Part shown: one piece after another, positions 1-11,586 of the stretch | Numbering within the stretch: the first letter of the stretch is position 1 | Layout of the letters: every line of letters starts with the position of its first letter | Source of the DNA: Buddleja alternifolia | Taxonomy: Eukaryota > Streptophyta > Magnoliopsida > Lamiales > Scrophulariaceae | Assembly: GCA_019426215.1 (NCBI GenBank) | Contig: CM033408.1 | Span: 31,971,953-32,035,952 of the forward strand | DNA: 64,000 nucleotides | Reading direction: 5' to 3' | Notes under the pieces: model-generated | Seen by the model: the letters and a program-made list of their open reading frames with translations, nothing else | Told to the model about the DNA's origin: nothing | Databases searched by the model: none | Made by a program: the position numbers and the translations under genes

Positions 1-37
1 TTCTATAGTGGAAAAGATTTAATAGAGCAGCAGATTT

Positions 38-316
38 AGAGCGTATTTGGCCAAATTTATTTTAAAAAGCTTTTTAAGTTCTTAGTGTTTATAAGATGTT
101 TTTAGAGCTTATAAGTTGTTTATATTTTTAACCTGTAAAAAATAAGTTGGGTTTTTTTTTTATTTCTTAAGAGATTATAAGCTCGTGACAACTTATTTTG
201 AGAGTTTATAAGTAGTTTTACTAGAAAATTTACCAAACACTTTGTAACAGTTTGCAAGTTTTCAAACAACTTATAAGCTGTTTTATGGAGCTTATAAGCT
301 CAAGTAAACACCCTCT
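38..316. mobile_element. hAT-like MITE (probable)
   Basis: A non-coding block of about 280 bp begins with AGAGCGTATTTGGCC. It ends in a sequence whose reverse complement starts AGAGGGTGTTTACTTG, so the ends form imperfect terminal inverted repeats. Inside, words such as cttataagct recur in both orientations. Size, ends and lack of coding capacity fit a non-autonomous hAT element. The expected 8-bp target-site duplication is not clearly readable (gcagattt against gactttta), so the boundaries are approximate. Confidence 0.5.
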
Positions 317-559
317 GACTTTTAACTATTATATCATACGATGAAATGGATGATTTTCATAATCTGATCCCTACCATATCAATGATTGGATAGATCAATT
401 TTGTTGCACCAGTCTAACATAAAATTTTCAAGTCTGACATGGAATTACTCGTTTGGAAATATGTCTCTATTTTTTTATTTATTATTTTTTGGTGGGAGGA
501 AAAGCTCAATAGGTGTATTTTATTTTTTTATAATACGAAGAAAAGGGGGGACTTTAACG

Positions 560-870
560 ACTTAATTTGACAGACTCGGAAGAGTGGTTACACATCGAGG
601 CCAACGAACGCCAAAGACAACTTGGTCACGTTGTGCCCGGACACCACCCTTCGAGGCATCCATTAGTTCTCATTCTTTGTCAATTTCCTCTTTGGCAAGC
701 AGATCCGCTACTTAATTGACTTCTCTCAGGACGTATTTCAAGCTCACTTGCCATTGCCTTGACAACATGTCTCTGATCTTTGTAATAACATCAAAGTGCC
801 GATGGGAAAAGGATACTTCGTCAATGCTTTGCCAAGCCTCCAAACTAAATGTTTCTTTTATTTTTTAATT
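560..870 (-). pseudogene. LINE retrotransposon RNase H fragment, decayed
   Basis: Read on the minus strand, this stretch gives an interrupted reading frame with words typical of the RNase H domain at the end of plant L1-type LINE polyproteins. These include HFDVITKIRDML, a WQVSLKYVLREVN segment and, after a stop, VADLLAKEE. The REvN...VADxLAK pattern is the conserved C-terminal helix of that domain. It has at least two in-frame stops and no upstream reverse transcriptase, so it is a dead fragment. A related LINE tail lies at 54.8-55.2 kb. Confidence 0.6.
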
Positions 871-1612
871 CTAGACGAAAGAGATATTTTGACCTAACAA
901 ATCCGGTCGGATAGTTTTTAACTATAGGCCACATATACCCTATAAGACTCTAAATAAAGAGAGAGAAATTATAATTTGTGATAGTTTGAAATTGAGTCCA
1001 GAACATCCATGATAAAATATGAGAGTTGTAAGCCTGTAACCACTATAAATAACAAAATTTAGGTAAAAGCTAAATAAGTTAGGACAAAAGATTTTCCCAT
1101 AAAAGTGGTTAAGTTAATTGGACGATATATAAATCACTACCAAACCAAACTATATGTCTTTTAGCGGCTAGCTACATTTCCACCACATTTTATGGGCTTT
1201 TAGCCCATAAATGAAGCAATAAAGTTGAAAGAGGTTTACCAAACTCTTATCTCATATGGGCCCACCTTTTATCTCCTCATATCTCACCAAACTTATTATT
1301 TACCTATGCTTTTACTATCTTACGCACCGTGCACATCTTAATTCTTCGTCTTGTTCGGACTTCGGATTTTAAAATTTAAAAATATTTGAAAGAAATTATG
1401 ACCATTTATTTGATTTCAGAATAGAACATGAAAGAAGTGCATGTACAACTATAGTTACTAAAAAGCTTCCTTAATTTATAAAGTATAGTAATTAATAAGA
1501 TGGAAATTATTTCAATCTTGTTATTTTTCGTGTTATCATATATGTAAATTAGTATTAGAGATATAAAACATGCATTTAACAATTTTAATTTCATAGATAT
1601 CCATTTATATAC
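871..1612. other. Intergenic DNA, no gene seen
   Basis: AT-rich sequence with no open frame resembling a protein. A phrase near 866-935 (tctagacgaaagagatat, then aatccggtcggatag) recurs in altered form near 17790-17840, so part of it is an old dispersed repeat. Nothing else could be identified. Confidence 0.4.
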
Positions 1613-1786
1613 AAGGACGGAGTCAGAAATATAAGTTTGGAGGGGCGAATGCAAAATACAGGGGGTAAAATTGAATATTTTTAAATATTGGTGGGATAAA
1701 ATTTCAAAATTTGTAAGATAAAAAATTTAATTTTTTAAAGTTGAGGGGCGGGTGCCTCCACTTGCCCCATGTAGCTCTGTCCCTGT
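1613..1786. mobile_element. Short hAT-type MITE, about 174 bp
   Basis: The element opens with AAGGACGGAGTCAGAAAT and closes with GCTCTGTCCCTGT, giving imperfect terminal inverted repeats (acagggacag against aaggacggag). It is flanked by TTATATAC on the left (1605-1612) and TTATATAA on the right (1787-1794), a 7-of-8 match expected for an hAT target-site duplication. The inside is non-coding and rich in G-runs. Confidence 0.65.
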
Positions 1787-1826
1787 TTATATAAAAGAGT
1801 TCCACGTGTTATGTTTCGAAAAAGAA

Positions 1827-1827
<1 letters not shown>

Positions 1828-1864
<37 letters not shown>
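1828..1864. repeat. (TA)n microsatellite
   Basis: An uninterrupted TA dinucleotide run of about 37 bp, directly readable. Similar runs occur at about 6580-6634, 9550-9572, 17399-17424, 29948-29972 and 41138-41158. They flank several insertions in this window. Confidence 0.9.
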
Positions 1865-1867
<3 letters not shown>

Positions 1868-2269
1868 GTTTAAACGGCCACACAAACTTGTTAGAAATAT
1901 TGATATTTAGAATCTTAAACATGCATCAAAGGGCATAAATCACGGGGTCGAGTGATAAAAACATGCATCATACAATATTAAAATTAGTGGTGAATAGAAA
2001 GCAAGACGATAACAATTATATAGTAATACCATGTACACTCAAAAGTGTTGGTCAATAAAGCAAAACCAAATGGGCAATAATAATGTCGAAAATGATGTGA
2101 AGAAACGATGGCTTAAAAGTATAATAAATAATGTCAAGAATATCAATCAATAAAATAAATAAAACGAAGAAGAAGCCTCGAATTGTAAATCATAGATAAT
2201 AGTTGGTTGTGACATTCGAAATTAACGCACTTTATATAGGGGATAAAATACTCAATAAAGTACGGTGAA

Positions 2270-2452
2270 TTTGATGGCGAAGAACGGGTTTAACTATAGT
2301 GTCACCTTCGTTGAGAGACCTATTGAGGCGATCCAAAACCTCCTCGAGCAAGACAAGAATGAAGTAACGTGGCATAAATTAGTCACTGATAACCCCGACA
2401 TGTCGAAATAATTTAGTAGGGTATCCCCTTCTCTTTGTTATATAAAAAAAAA
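2270..2452 (+). pseudogene. LINE 3' tail with poly(A)
   Basis: The plus strand encodes a short frame, ending at a stop just before 2412, with the words PIEAIQNLLEQDKNEVTW and DNPDMSK. This closely parallels the end of the LINE fragment near 55.1 kb (PMETLDMLEQDRKGITW, then SPGMSG). After the stop both copies run through a similar short 3' region (TAGGGTA then cccc) into an A-rich tail. This is therefore the 3' terminus of the same LINE family. The 5' part is missing, as is usual for truncated target-primed insertions. Confidence 0.6.
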
Positions 2453-2917
2453 TACTCAGTAAAGTAAATACAAATTTCCAAAGGAGAAAATATTTGAGGA
2501 TGATTCATGTTATACTTCACTAATATATTTATACGACAAGTGCATATAATGTTTACTAAATTTATATATACAAATGTATTATCAGATTAGTGCACATAAT
2601 TCTTATTAATTTTATATTTTTAAATATATTACCCACTTGACAAATACACATGAAATGAAATATTGTATAAAATATCAATACATGCATATAATTTACAAAA
2701 TGTAATGGTTCCAAAATTAGTTTGAGTTTGGGGTGGGCCCACCGCCGCAACAGAGAAAATGACGCCTACGTTGGGCGGTTGCCAACTACCGCAAGAGAGG
2801 AGAGTGGAGATGGTAGCTTGAAGTTTTCCTAATTACTCATAAGGCCCGTAATTCTATTCAATTTGCAATATGGCCACTTCCTCAAGCAACCACAGTTTGG
2901 GTATATTTTAATTCTAA

Positions 2918-3086
2918 GGGAAAATTACACACAGATCCCTCATTTATTGTATAATTATCAAAATTTTCTCTTATTTGTTGATGTGTTTAATATTTTTACG
3001 ATTTTACTAATGTAAACCTTACAAATACCCTTGAGAAGGTGTGTTGGTAATTTTCAATAAGTGAGGGGGTCTATATGTAATTTTCC
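2918..3086. mobile_element. Foldback MULE-type MITE, 169 bp
   Basis: The ends are GGGAAAATTACACA and TGTAATTTTCC, and the inverted arms extend inward through the sequence around ccctca/tgagggg. It is flanked by a perfect 10-bp direct repeat TTAATTCTAA at 2908-2917 and 3087-3096. Target-site duplications of 9-11 bp are characteristic of Mutator-like elements. It encodes nothing. Related or similar foldback elements occur at 29035, 40885, 45699 and 56253. Confidence 0.75.
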
Positions 3087-3568
3087 TTAATTCTAAAAAT
3101 TGGAACTTCATAGTTGCAATTTGTCACAATCAACCATCGTTACATGACAATCCTTCATAGGACTTAGTCTCCTAATAATGAAAGTAAAAAGGAAGAGGAT
3201 ATCTTAATTGTAGTCAAATTATTATTATTATTATTTTGTGATAAAACTCAATAAAAAATTATAAAAGTTGGGCAATCATTCGTAATTCGGAGCCTGGAAA
3301 GATTATAAATATTAGTTTTATAGAATCAACGTGGAACAGTGGAACACACATATCTCAGAAATAATAGTTGTTGGAAGTTTAGTTGAACGAGGTTTAAACG
3401 AGGAACAAATATCTTTTTAAAGTAGAGAAATATTGATAATTATGAGTATTTGTAGGTTTATATTAAAGAATATTGGGGAATTACCATCCTATAACTTGAA
3501 TTTGCACCATCTTTAGATTATATAGTCAAAAAGTTCCATTAACTAGTCATATCGTCTATCCAATTTAA

Positions 3569-3771
3569 TCAAGCCTCTTGGTCCAATGGTATAAGGCTGC
3601 CATTGGGACAACTTGTGGTCGATCTTGTGTGCTTTCAAGATCGATTTCCAACGTTGTCAAAATAATGTTTGGCCAGCGGCGGCCACGCACTGCGAGCGGA
3701 GATTAGTCGAAGTGCTCGAAAGCTGATCCGGACACTCCGTGTGGAAACCGAAAAGAAAAAAAAAACGTCTA
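3569..3771 (+). mobile_element. tRNA-derived SINE
   Basis: An A-box-like segment (TGGTCCAATGGT near 3579-3590) and a B-box-like segment (AGATCGATTTCC near 3638-3649) form a polymerase III promoter in the plus orientation. Downstream, ggagattagtcg and gctgatccggacac match the conserved tail of plant Au-type SINEs as I know them. The element ends in an A-rich tail. The 9-bp direct repeat CCAATTTAA lies on both sides (3560-3568 and 3772-3780), as expected from target-primed integration. Confidence 0.75.
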
Positions 3772-4797
3772 CCCAATTTAAATACCCATTGGTATCTTCT
3801 TCCACGAGCTTGTGCAGGGGCACTTTTGACTTCGTAGAGTTCTTGGTTTGTTTTTTAATTTATTTTATTTATTGCATTTCAATCTCAAACAATTTAAATT
3901 GTTTAAATGACAATAATGAGTGACATTAGGCTAGGATTTGGACTAATGGGCCCACAATGAGGGGTACTGCATGTGATGTTGGTTTTGATTTGGACCCTAA
4001 ATTATAACAACAATTTCCAAGTTAAGTAGTAAGCAATAAATACCACATTGATGGAGAGAGACAATAATTACATAATTAAGAGTCATCATCCTATTAAAAA
4101 TAATTATACCTAAACTTTTAAGAGTAAGAGGAGAAAGAGTGAGAATAAAAACTAGTATCTCATGGAAGCTTCTAATGTTTCTACTACCTAACACAATTGA
4201 AAAGGACAAAAAAAATTAAAAAAATTGCAATGTTGAGAAAGTGACTCGTTCTATTCTTTTTAAAGGAATAGGCTACATAATACATATTATATTATTACTA
4301 TTAGATAGTAAGCATTTATAATCAATATTAACTATTACAATCAAATAATAGAATTAAAAAAAATAGAGAAAGACTGACGTTGGTTCACAGCCTAAAAACT
4401 TTAAAATCCTGAGTCCTCAGCTTCGCCTATAGTGCTATTCTTCATTGGCCTCTTTTTTTACTTGAAAGGATCATTGTTTCTTTGTATTATTCTATGGTAT
4501 AACGAGTTTATTGAGTTGATAAACAATTCACCATAGATTAGAATGAGAATGTGGTTTTTACTATCACACATAACATAAACAATTAACAATGTTGGATGAA
4601 CCGACTTCAATGAATTCGATGTTGGCTAATTTGAATTATGAAAAGTGTATTTACACGGCTTTTGCATAAGAATTCGAGCACCGTAAGTATCCGGGATACG
4701 AAATATATTATTGAATAATATCAATTTACATTTACAGTAGATGAGTTTAGCATTTCGAATTTCTCAAATCGAACTTGTAACTAATGAGAAATTGATT
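3772..4797. other. Intergenic DNA, no gene seen
   Basis: AT-rich DNA with short accidental open frames only. No protein similarity, RNA gene or bounded repeat was recognised on either strand. Confidence 0.4.
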
Positions 4798-5560
4798 GTT
4801 AAAGTGAGGTGTTTGAATGACCTTATCCCACATGGGATTAAGACCAATAATATATTGGATTTATAAATATGTTTGGTGCGATAAAGGGTTGGCCATTTGA
4901 GTCATCTCAAGTTTTGTGGGTTGTGAGGGGAGAGGACCATGATCTGTCTCACCACACATGCGCCACCACCCGCCCTGACCGAACTCGGGTCTTGGGCCTG
5001 GGCTTCTAAGATATTAATTTTTTATACAAAATTAATTCCACACATTCTTTGATCCATTAACAGAAAATCCAACAGTTCAATTTTTGAATTAGCCTTCTAG
5101 AAGGCCCAACGTTCGAACGTGCCGTTTTAGATGTTCGAACGTTGACTCTTTTAATGCAAAATCTTAAACGCTTCAGCTGTTTTAACAACATAATACATGT
5201 CAGCCTAACGTTCAAACATTCCGATGCTGGACGTTTGAACGTTAGCTGCAGTTTTAGATTGCTAATTTATTTTTCATCTTTAATGTGTCGGATTTTTGTG
5301 CCTATATAAGGAATCCTCCAGCTGAATGAAAATCACACCAAACACAATCCTTCTCTTGTGTTCATATTCCTCCCCTCGAGAGTTCAAAGCAGAAAATAAG
5401 TTCGTTGTTTCTGAGAGTTGAAGTGGTTCAATCTCAGAAAGTATTCATTGTATCTTGAGACACGTTTTGTTGAAGCCATTACCACCAATAGTGGGGGCAA
5501 TTTCGTGTTAAGGATAGGGTTCATTCTCGCCTCGAATATTCCTCTATCTCCTTCATTTTT
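4798..5560 (+). mobile_element. LTR fragment or solo LTR (Copia-like)
   Basis: From about 4798 the sequence has the layout of a plant LTR. It opens TGTTAAAGTGAGG, then carries ATGACCTTATCCCACATGGG, a phrase often found near the start of Copia-type LTRs. An upstream regulatory part has repeated palindromes (5108-5255). A TATA box CTATATAAGG lies at about 5302, with a C/T-rich leader and gtgggggcaatttcgtg farther down. No internal gag-pol and no second LTR were found, so it is a solo LTR or fragment. The right border is uncertain. Confidence 0.5.
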
Positions 5561-6602
5561 TACATTTTCAGTTTGTTCGAAATTTAATCAACACTCGATC
5601 CACCTAAAACTAACACTTATTAGTATATTAAACAATTATAACATAAAATCCCAAAAACCTATAAGAAATAAACTCTTTCGATGTTGTTTTCAATCACCTC
5701 CCACTCACTTCTTTGTGGGGTGAGTTCTCTTCTATTTATCAATGCAATCAAATATGATATCTGAATGCACAATGACTACCAAGATAAAAGAAATTTAATC
5801 GTCACAAAATATTCATTTCGCCAAAGCAACTGAAATATCAAGAGTATTTTACTTGCCGTAGTCCATCAACAAACTAGGAAATAAACCATAATTTCAAGTG
5901 GATCAAGCTTTATAAATAGGTCATCCTTCAACTATAATACACCCACATAGTTACATAAAAAGGTAATGTATCTATTTTTCAATAAAGAACGAAAGATCGA
6001 ACTCATGATATTCAAGCGAAAAACTAAACAACCTACCATTGTACAAGTCTAATCAATGAAACACTTCAAATTATGCCGATCAAGAAATCTAATAGAGAAA
6101 AAAGGAGTGAAAGAAAAGGAACTTAATTGGTAGATGCACTGTTCATCTCTCAAGCTTATTAAATTTCACAACGACAAAGCTCAATTATCACCAAAATACT
6201 GCCATGCCATATTGGTCAAAATCTTAAGATTATTTATTCGTGAGAATCAATTTAATTAATTTATTGCCAACTTAAAATACTTTCGTTGGGGAAATGATCA
6301 GATTCTAGAATGGCCTTTTGACCTAATTTTATACCAATTGGTTTAGGTAATACCTTAAACAACAAATAAATTCACAATCAAACTTGACAAGTAGTACTAC
6401 AATATAAAACTGATGGCAACGTTAATTTAAGATTATTCCAATAAAGTATTTTTAAATTTATTTAAATTATTATCGAGATTCAAAATTTGAGTTTGAATTT
6501 AATTTGATTGCTAATTTAACTGATTAGAATGCCATTATTCGTGTAGAACATAAATTGAACTTGCGTAACTTGATTTTATATATATATATATATATTATTT
6601 AT

Positions 6603-6638
<36 letters not shown>

Positions 6639-6972
6639 CTTGGAAGAGATAGGTTACCCACCTATTCGCCTTCTTTTCTTCTCATCCTCTCCCAGCTTAT
6701 CCGTTGCCTCTTCATTAATATATATCTTTTTGCTAAAGAAGACAAACAAGAAAAGAAAATCTAAAATTAGAAAAGAAAATAGTAATGAACGGAAAATGAT
6801 CTTTGTGAAGGTCTATTCTCCATGTCACATGATCCATCATGCGTTTTATGCATATGAGTGATTCTTAGTAGTCTCGAAATCAAGTTGTTGATATATTATA
6901 TAATCTATATATATAATATATATGATAAATCTTTTAAGCTTTGGATTTTAGGTCTCAATATAATTAAACTAA
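5561..6972. other. Intergenic AT-rich DNA
   Basis: No gene was recognised. Two TA microsatellite blocks lie at about 6578-6636. A region near 5990-6060 resembles a decayed tRNA-like repeat (gatcgaactcatgat). The stretch around 6460-6580 (tatcgagattcaaaatttga and following) is reminiscent of the tcgag/ttcaaa-rich hAT repeat family seen at 44.1, 52.3, 56.7 and 63.6 kb. Confidence 0.4.
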
Positions 6973-7370
6973 TATTGTAGCTCTTGCAATGTGAATTGTT
7001 GTGATTTTTTGAAATTTTTTAGTACCGAGTGCTCTTGAAATAATTTATTATTAAATCGAATCAATTAAAATATATTACTAGCATACTATTCTTTATATGG
7101 TGGGAAATGGCCTCATTGGTCAATTAAAACAACTTCTAGTTCAGGACCCTTTTTCAAAATATTGTAGCTCTCGCAATATAAATTATTGTGATTTTTGAAA
7201 TTTTGAGTATACAGTGCTCTTGAAATAATTTATTATCAAATTAATGAAAATATATTACTAGTATACTATTCTTTTTTTGCTCAAAAAAAAAAAAAAAAAA
7301 ACTAAAAGTATACTATTCTTTTTGCGGTGGGGAATAGCCTCATTTGTCAATTAGAACAATTTCTAGTCCA
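6973..7370. repeat. Direct duplication, two diverged copies of about 0.17-0.2 kb
   Basis: Copy 1 (about 6973-7145) and copy 2 (about 7161-7370) share, in the same order, ATTGTAGCTCT, GTGCTCTTGAAATAATTTA, ATATATTACTAG, TATACTATTCTTT, and a gcctcattggtcaatta segment. Copy 2 is interrupted by an A-run and a local reduplication of the tatactattcttt word. It is a local tandem duplication with no coding content. Confidence 0.8.
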
Positions 7371-8278
7371 AAATACAACAAAATGATACATGAGAACCAA
7401 AAGTAGTTCCACATTATTGAAATTATTGGACCACTATACTAGTTTGTTACTTTTCATGTGTACCACACTTGAGAATTACTACAAGTACAAATACTATTTA
7501 GGAGATCTATATAATCTTACACCTAACATAAAAAAGATAAGTGACTTTTAGAAAGCGAGAATTTTAAATCTCAATATAATTATAATAATACTCATATAGT
7601 AGACTCGAGATTTCTAGTTTCAGAATAATTATAATCATTTCATGTGCTAATATTGCAATTTCAACCCTGATAGACCCCGAATAAGTTCCTCAACTCAGAT
7701 ACCGCCATTATTGCAAGACCCCGAATAAGTCCTTTTAACACAAAGAATTGCGATGGTTCCCAAACTCTTCCTGCCCTAAGAAAAAGGGCTTAGAAAAACT
7801 GACACCACAGAAAAAAATCACCTGCAACACAATACTTCATCTGCTTGGTAATCGAATCACCAAAACATCCAAGAATCCCATAATTTGGTTCGGAGCTCTA
7901 CAATATTGAAATGAATTATTAACACATCTTGCTCTCAAGCTATTTGTCATTTCAGCTTATTTCTACATGACTCCTTAAAATCTCTGATAACTAACCGAGT
8001 AAGTACGCAGCAAGTAGGGTGTGACAAGAGGTATCATCACAAAACAACAATGTGTAAAGCAATTTTGGGGAATGAAATTGAAATATTCACCAAATATCTG
8101 CAAAATGTGTAATAAATTATTCACAAATCTGAGGTTCTAGGCAATAAAAATACACAACTATTACTTGTACAAACAAGAGAAATTTCCTTAACTATTCTTT
8201 CACATTTCTTCTGTTGAATTAATCTTTTAATTATTACACAGGAAAAATGGAAAATTAAGAAAATAAAAACTAAAAAAT
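7371..8278. other. 3' flank of the MYB gene, no other gene
   Basis: Downstream of the minus-strand MYB gene. The first few hundred bases below 8278 should hold its 3' untranslated region. No independent gene was recognised, and two phrases on 'gaccccgaataagt' repeat near 7672 and 7720. Confidence 0.35.
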
Positions 8279-9860
8279 TTATTTCATCTCCAAACTTCTG
8301 TAATCCAAAACTCCAGCCTTCAACCCCAGAAAATCATATCCAGAATTACTGCTACTCCCACTGATTATAATACCATTACTAGTACAACTGCAATCTTTGC
8401 TGTTTTGTACTCCCATACTACATGCAAAGCACAAAGTACTACTATTATTGCTTCCAATTCCAAATTGCTCTTGCTGATAAGGAGGGCTAATTCTTAGATC
8501 AAGATTTAAATCAGGGCATTTTTCTATAACTGGGCTGTTTTCATCTTTGATCAAAATCACATTTGAAGTAGTTATATTTTTTGTATCATCTTTTGAATTT
8601 GGATCTGAAAATGAATGTGAAGTTGATTGAGGCTCTTTGATTGGTCTATGAGTTGTGGGATCAATTCCTCTGCTTAAAAGTTTTCTTCTTATGTGAGTGT
8701 TCCAATAGTTCTTTATCTCATTATCTGTTCTTCCGGGTAGTCTTCCAGCTATAAGTGACCACCTATGACAAGGAAAAAAAACCAAACACCATGAAAATCC
8801 CATTATTATTTATTTGATTTTTGTTTATTCAAGACGAAAGGGAGATATCCTAAATATCTAACACGATAAACTCGGGTTGATAGGTATAATCCTGATTCAT
8901 AACTAGTTTATTTAGCTCCATAAAAAAGGAGAGAGCTACAACTTATGTCAGTCTGGATTCAAATTCAGTACCTTTCACATAAAGTGGGAGGTGAATATCA
9001 TTAAACCAACAAATTTAGGGTATTCATTATTTGAATTTGTAAAAGTGAGTTTGACTTATCTGTAGCATAATTGATTATAGAAAAATTTGGTTTCGTACAA
9101 TTAAGTAAAACTTGAATTTTCAACTTTTAAAAAATTGACCAGGGGAGAATATTGAATTGTTTTGCCAAAATGTGATTTCGTAGTTAAAAAAAAAAAAAAA
9201 CAAGATTATATAAAATGCAGAGAATTGAATTTTTAGAATTCATTATAGTAATTGCTTGAATTTTCAACTTGTGAAAAATTTAATTACGACAAAAACTTGA
9301 ATTTACAGCTTTGCCAAAATATATGATCCAAACGAGATTATATAAAATGCACTGATTTTCGTAGAATTGATTATAGTAATTTCTTGAATTTTCAACTTTC
9401 GAAATTTAATTAAAACAAAAACTTGAATTTACAACTTTGCCAAAAAAACGTAATTTCGTAATGTAAAAAGATCCGAACAAGATTATATAAAAAATAGAGA
9501 TTTTAACTTTTCAACCGCAAGACAAACGAGTTGTATATTTATCAAATCAATATTATATATATATATATATATATTTATATTTAAGCATTAGACTTACTTG
9601 TTGCCAAGGAGGCTATGGAGTTTGATAATGAGTTCATCTTCTTGGTCAGTGAAGTTGCCACGTTTGAGGTCAGGGCGGAGGTAATTGATCCAGCGGAGGC
9701 GGCAGCTCTTGCCGCAGCGTAGGAGGCCGGCGGCTTTAGGCAGCGACCGCCAGCAGCCCTCTCCGTGAGCACGAATATAAGCAATTAAACGATCATCTTC
9801 TTCCTTTGTCCAAGCACCTTTGTTCGTGTGAGCTTTCTCACAGCAAGGAGACCTTCCCAT
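8279..9860 (-). CDS. MYB4-like: R2R3-MYB transcriptional repressor, subgroup 4 (MYB4/MYB32-like)
   Basis: Two exons, 9860-9598 and 8762-8279, join in frame across an 835-bp intron (GTAAGT...TAG) to give 248 aa. Residues 14-61 form R2 and 67-112 form R3, with the tryptophan pattern and recognition helices [13 protein letters not shown] and [13 protein letters not shown]3 contains the bHLH-contact motif, residues fitting [DE]Lxx[RK]x3Lx6Lx3R. The C-terminal half has all hallmarks of subgroup 4: [10 protein letters not shown] (120-129), the EAR repression core LNLDL (173-177), a Cys cluster C199/C202/C212/C214, and a C-terminal block GYDFLGL...LDYRSLEMK (229-248). In Arabidopsis, such proteins repress phenylpropanoid and lignin genes in the nucleus, partly with bHLH partners. 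The start codon is the family start MGRSPCCEK. The exact paralogue is not resolved. Confidence 0.95.
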
Positions 9861-10440
9861 TATTATTATTATTATTATTACTAGCGTGAATCCCGTGCTA
9901 TATTACGAAGCTCACTTGTTGTGGCGTTAAACTTACTTGTTTTTTGGTTAGTATTTTTTAGCTCTTTTTGTGGTTTCTTTTTATGGGATGGTTTGGGGGT
10001 ACAATTGGCAGTGGATGGCTTATATGGAAGTTTAGGCTAGGTGGTCCTTCATCATCAAGGCCGGCCCTTTTAGGACTTGTTGTGAGGTTATATATATATA
10101 TAAGCTTTTGACTATAGTGTGTATATATATATATAGAGAGAGAGAGTAGGAGAGGAGAGAGAGGACTAATTGCTTCTAGATGCGAGTTGGTGAGACAGGT
10201 TTGAGAGAGTAGCTGGTGGCAACTCTCTTGGTGATATTATCATCATCACTTTTACTACAATATCATATCATATAAAGTTGGAAAAATTCGGATCGGATTT
10301 GACTCATCTCAAATGATTCATGTGTCAAATGAATTTCATTTGTTATGTAATTGGATCCATTACATTGAGAGTGATCAATCATAAGATAAATGTTATATTA
10401 TAACACTTATCAATTGATTAATTGAATCCAGCCAAGTTAA
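9861..10440 (-). promoter_or_regulatory. Upstream region of the MYB gene
   Basis: On the minus strand an AAT triplet run (9860-9884) leads straight into the start codon. A TATA-like CCATATAAG lies about 160 bp upstream (10018-10026), and a C-rich ACCACCTAG motif sits at about 10038-10046. The latter resembles AC/MYB-recognition elements, so autoregulation is possible but inferred only. Farther up are TA and GA dinucleotide runs (10090-10165). The true transcription start is not visible. Confidence 0.35.
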
Positions 10441-11503
10441 CTTTCCTATTTCTTGATAGGAATAATGACATTTTTAGTATATGCAATTTGTGTCAGAGTA
10501 GTCCCTTAGTTTAAAACATTAACATTATCGTTTCTAATTTTCAAAATTTTCCACTTACGTTCTATGTGGACATTTTTACCCTTATGTGTGAACATGCAAT
10601 CCGAAACAATCTAAAGGTAAATATTCCAAAAATGACTTAAATAAAAAACACGAGAGATGATAATGTTAATTTTTTTCACTTGAACAACTATTTTAACACA
10701 ACTCATATGCTTCAACCACTAAAAATGTCATATCCCTTCCTAATAATTTATGTAAAGTGATATTAACTATATAGATGACCTTCAGGTAGGTGTGAAGTAA
10801 GGTAAGATATTAAAGCACACCAAGACAAGGTATAATATATATCTCCTCCCTTCTAACTTTTAGCAAAACTCCGAACCACCTTTGATTAATAATTTAACTA
10901 ACAATACCAAAATCTTCCCCAACCAGCCGATGGAACGATACCTATCTGAACTTAATTTTGGTATCTGGAATTTTATTATAACAGTACCTCTTCCTAGTGC
11001 ATTTTATGTTATGATCATAAGAGTTATATTATTATTATTTGTCTCTACAATGTATGTATTCATTCATACAAATGAACCACTCTTCAGCTTCAGAAATGAA
11101 AACTAACGAGTTCTTATGTTACAATAATGTGTCTTGATTTCAGAGCTTTAAGTGGTTTCCCCACATAGATTTTTTTCTTTACTTATGACCCAATTCGGAC
11201 CCAATTTGTCCGAACCTAAACCACTAAAGGACAAATGAATTATACTTGATATGTGATTAGTGCACAACCGAAACACAAAACAATCAATAAGAAAGCGAAT
11301 ATAATGACATCTGCTAATTGATTAGCTGGGTGCGGTCAAGCTTATTCCGAGAAGGAACAATTTATCGTTTTGGACAACATACAATTACATGACAAGTGAA
11401 AATTACATTTATCTTGTGAATGATCACTATTTTTTAAATATGCATTATATAAAGTGAAGTGGTGCTTCCCTGGATAATACTATAGAAGACCGGGTTTATT
11501 ACT
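10441..11503. other. Intergenic DNA, no gene seen
   Basis: AT-rich with only short accidental frames. No RNA gene, bounded transposon or conserved protein was recognised. Confidence 0.35.
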
Positions 11504-11586
11504 CCTTGTGTCTATCTCTTTCACACATTGAGGTATACTGTGTGTGAACCTTACACACAGTTGCGTGAGAGAGATAGACACACAAG
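11504..11586. repeat. Long imperfect stem-loop, about 83 nt
   Basis: The left arm cttgtgtctatctctttcac (from 11504) pairs with the right arm gtgagagagatagacacaca (to about 11586). A second inner pairing, ctgtgtgtgaa with ttacacacag, closes the loop. The pairing is nearly continuous. It may be a tiny foldback MITE or a hairpin transcript; the sequence does not decide. Confidence 0.6.
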
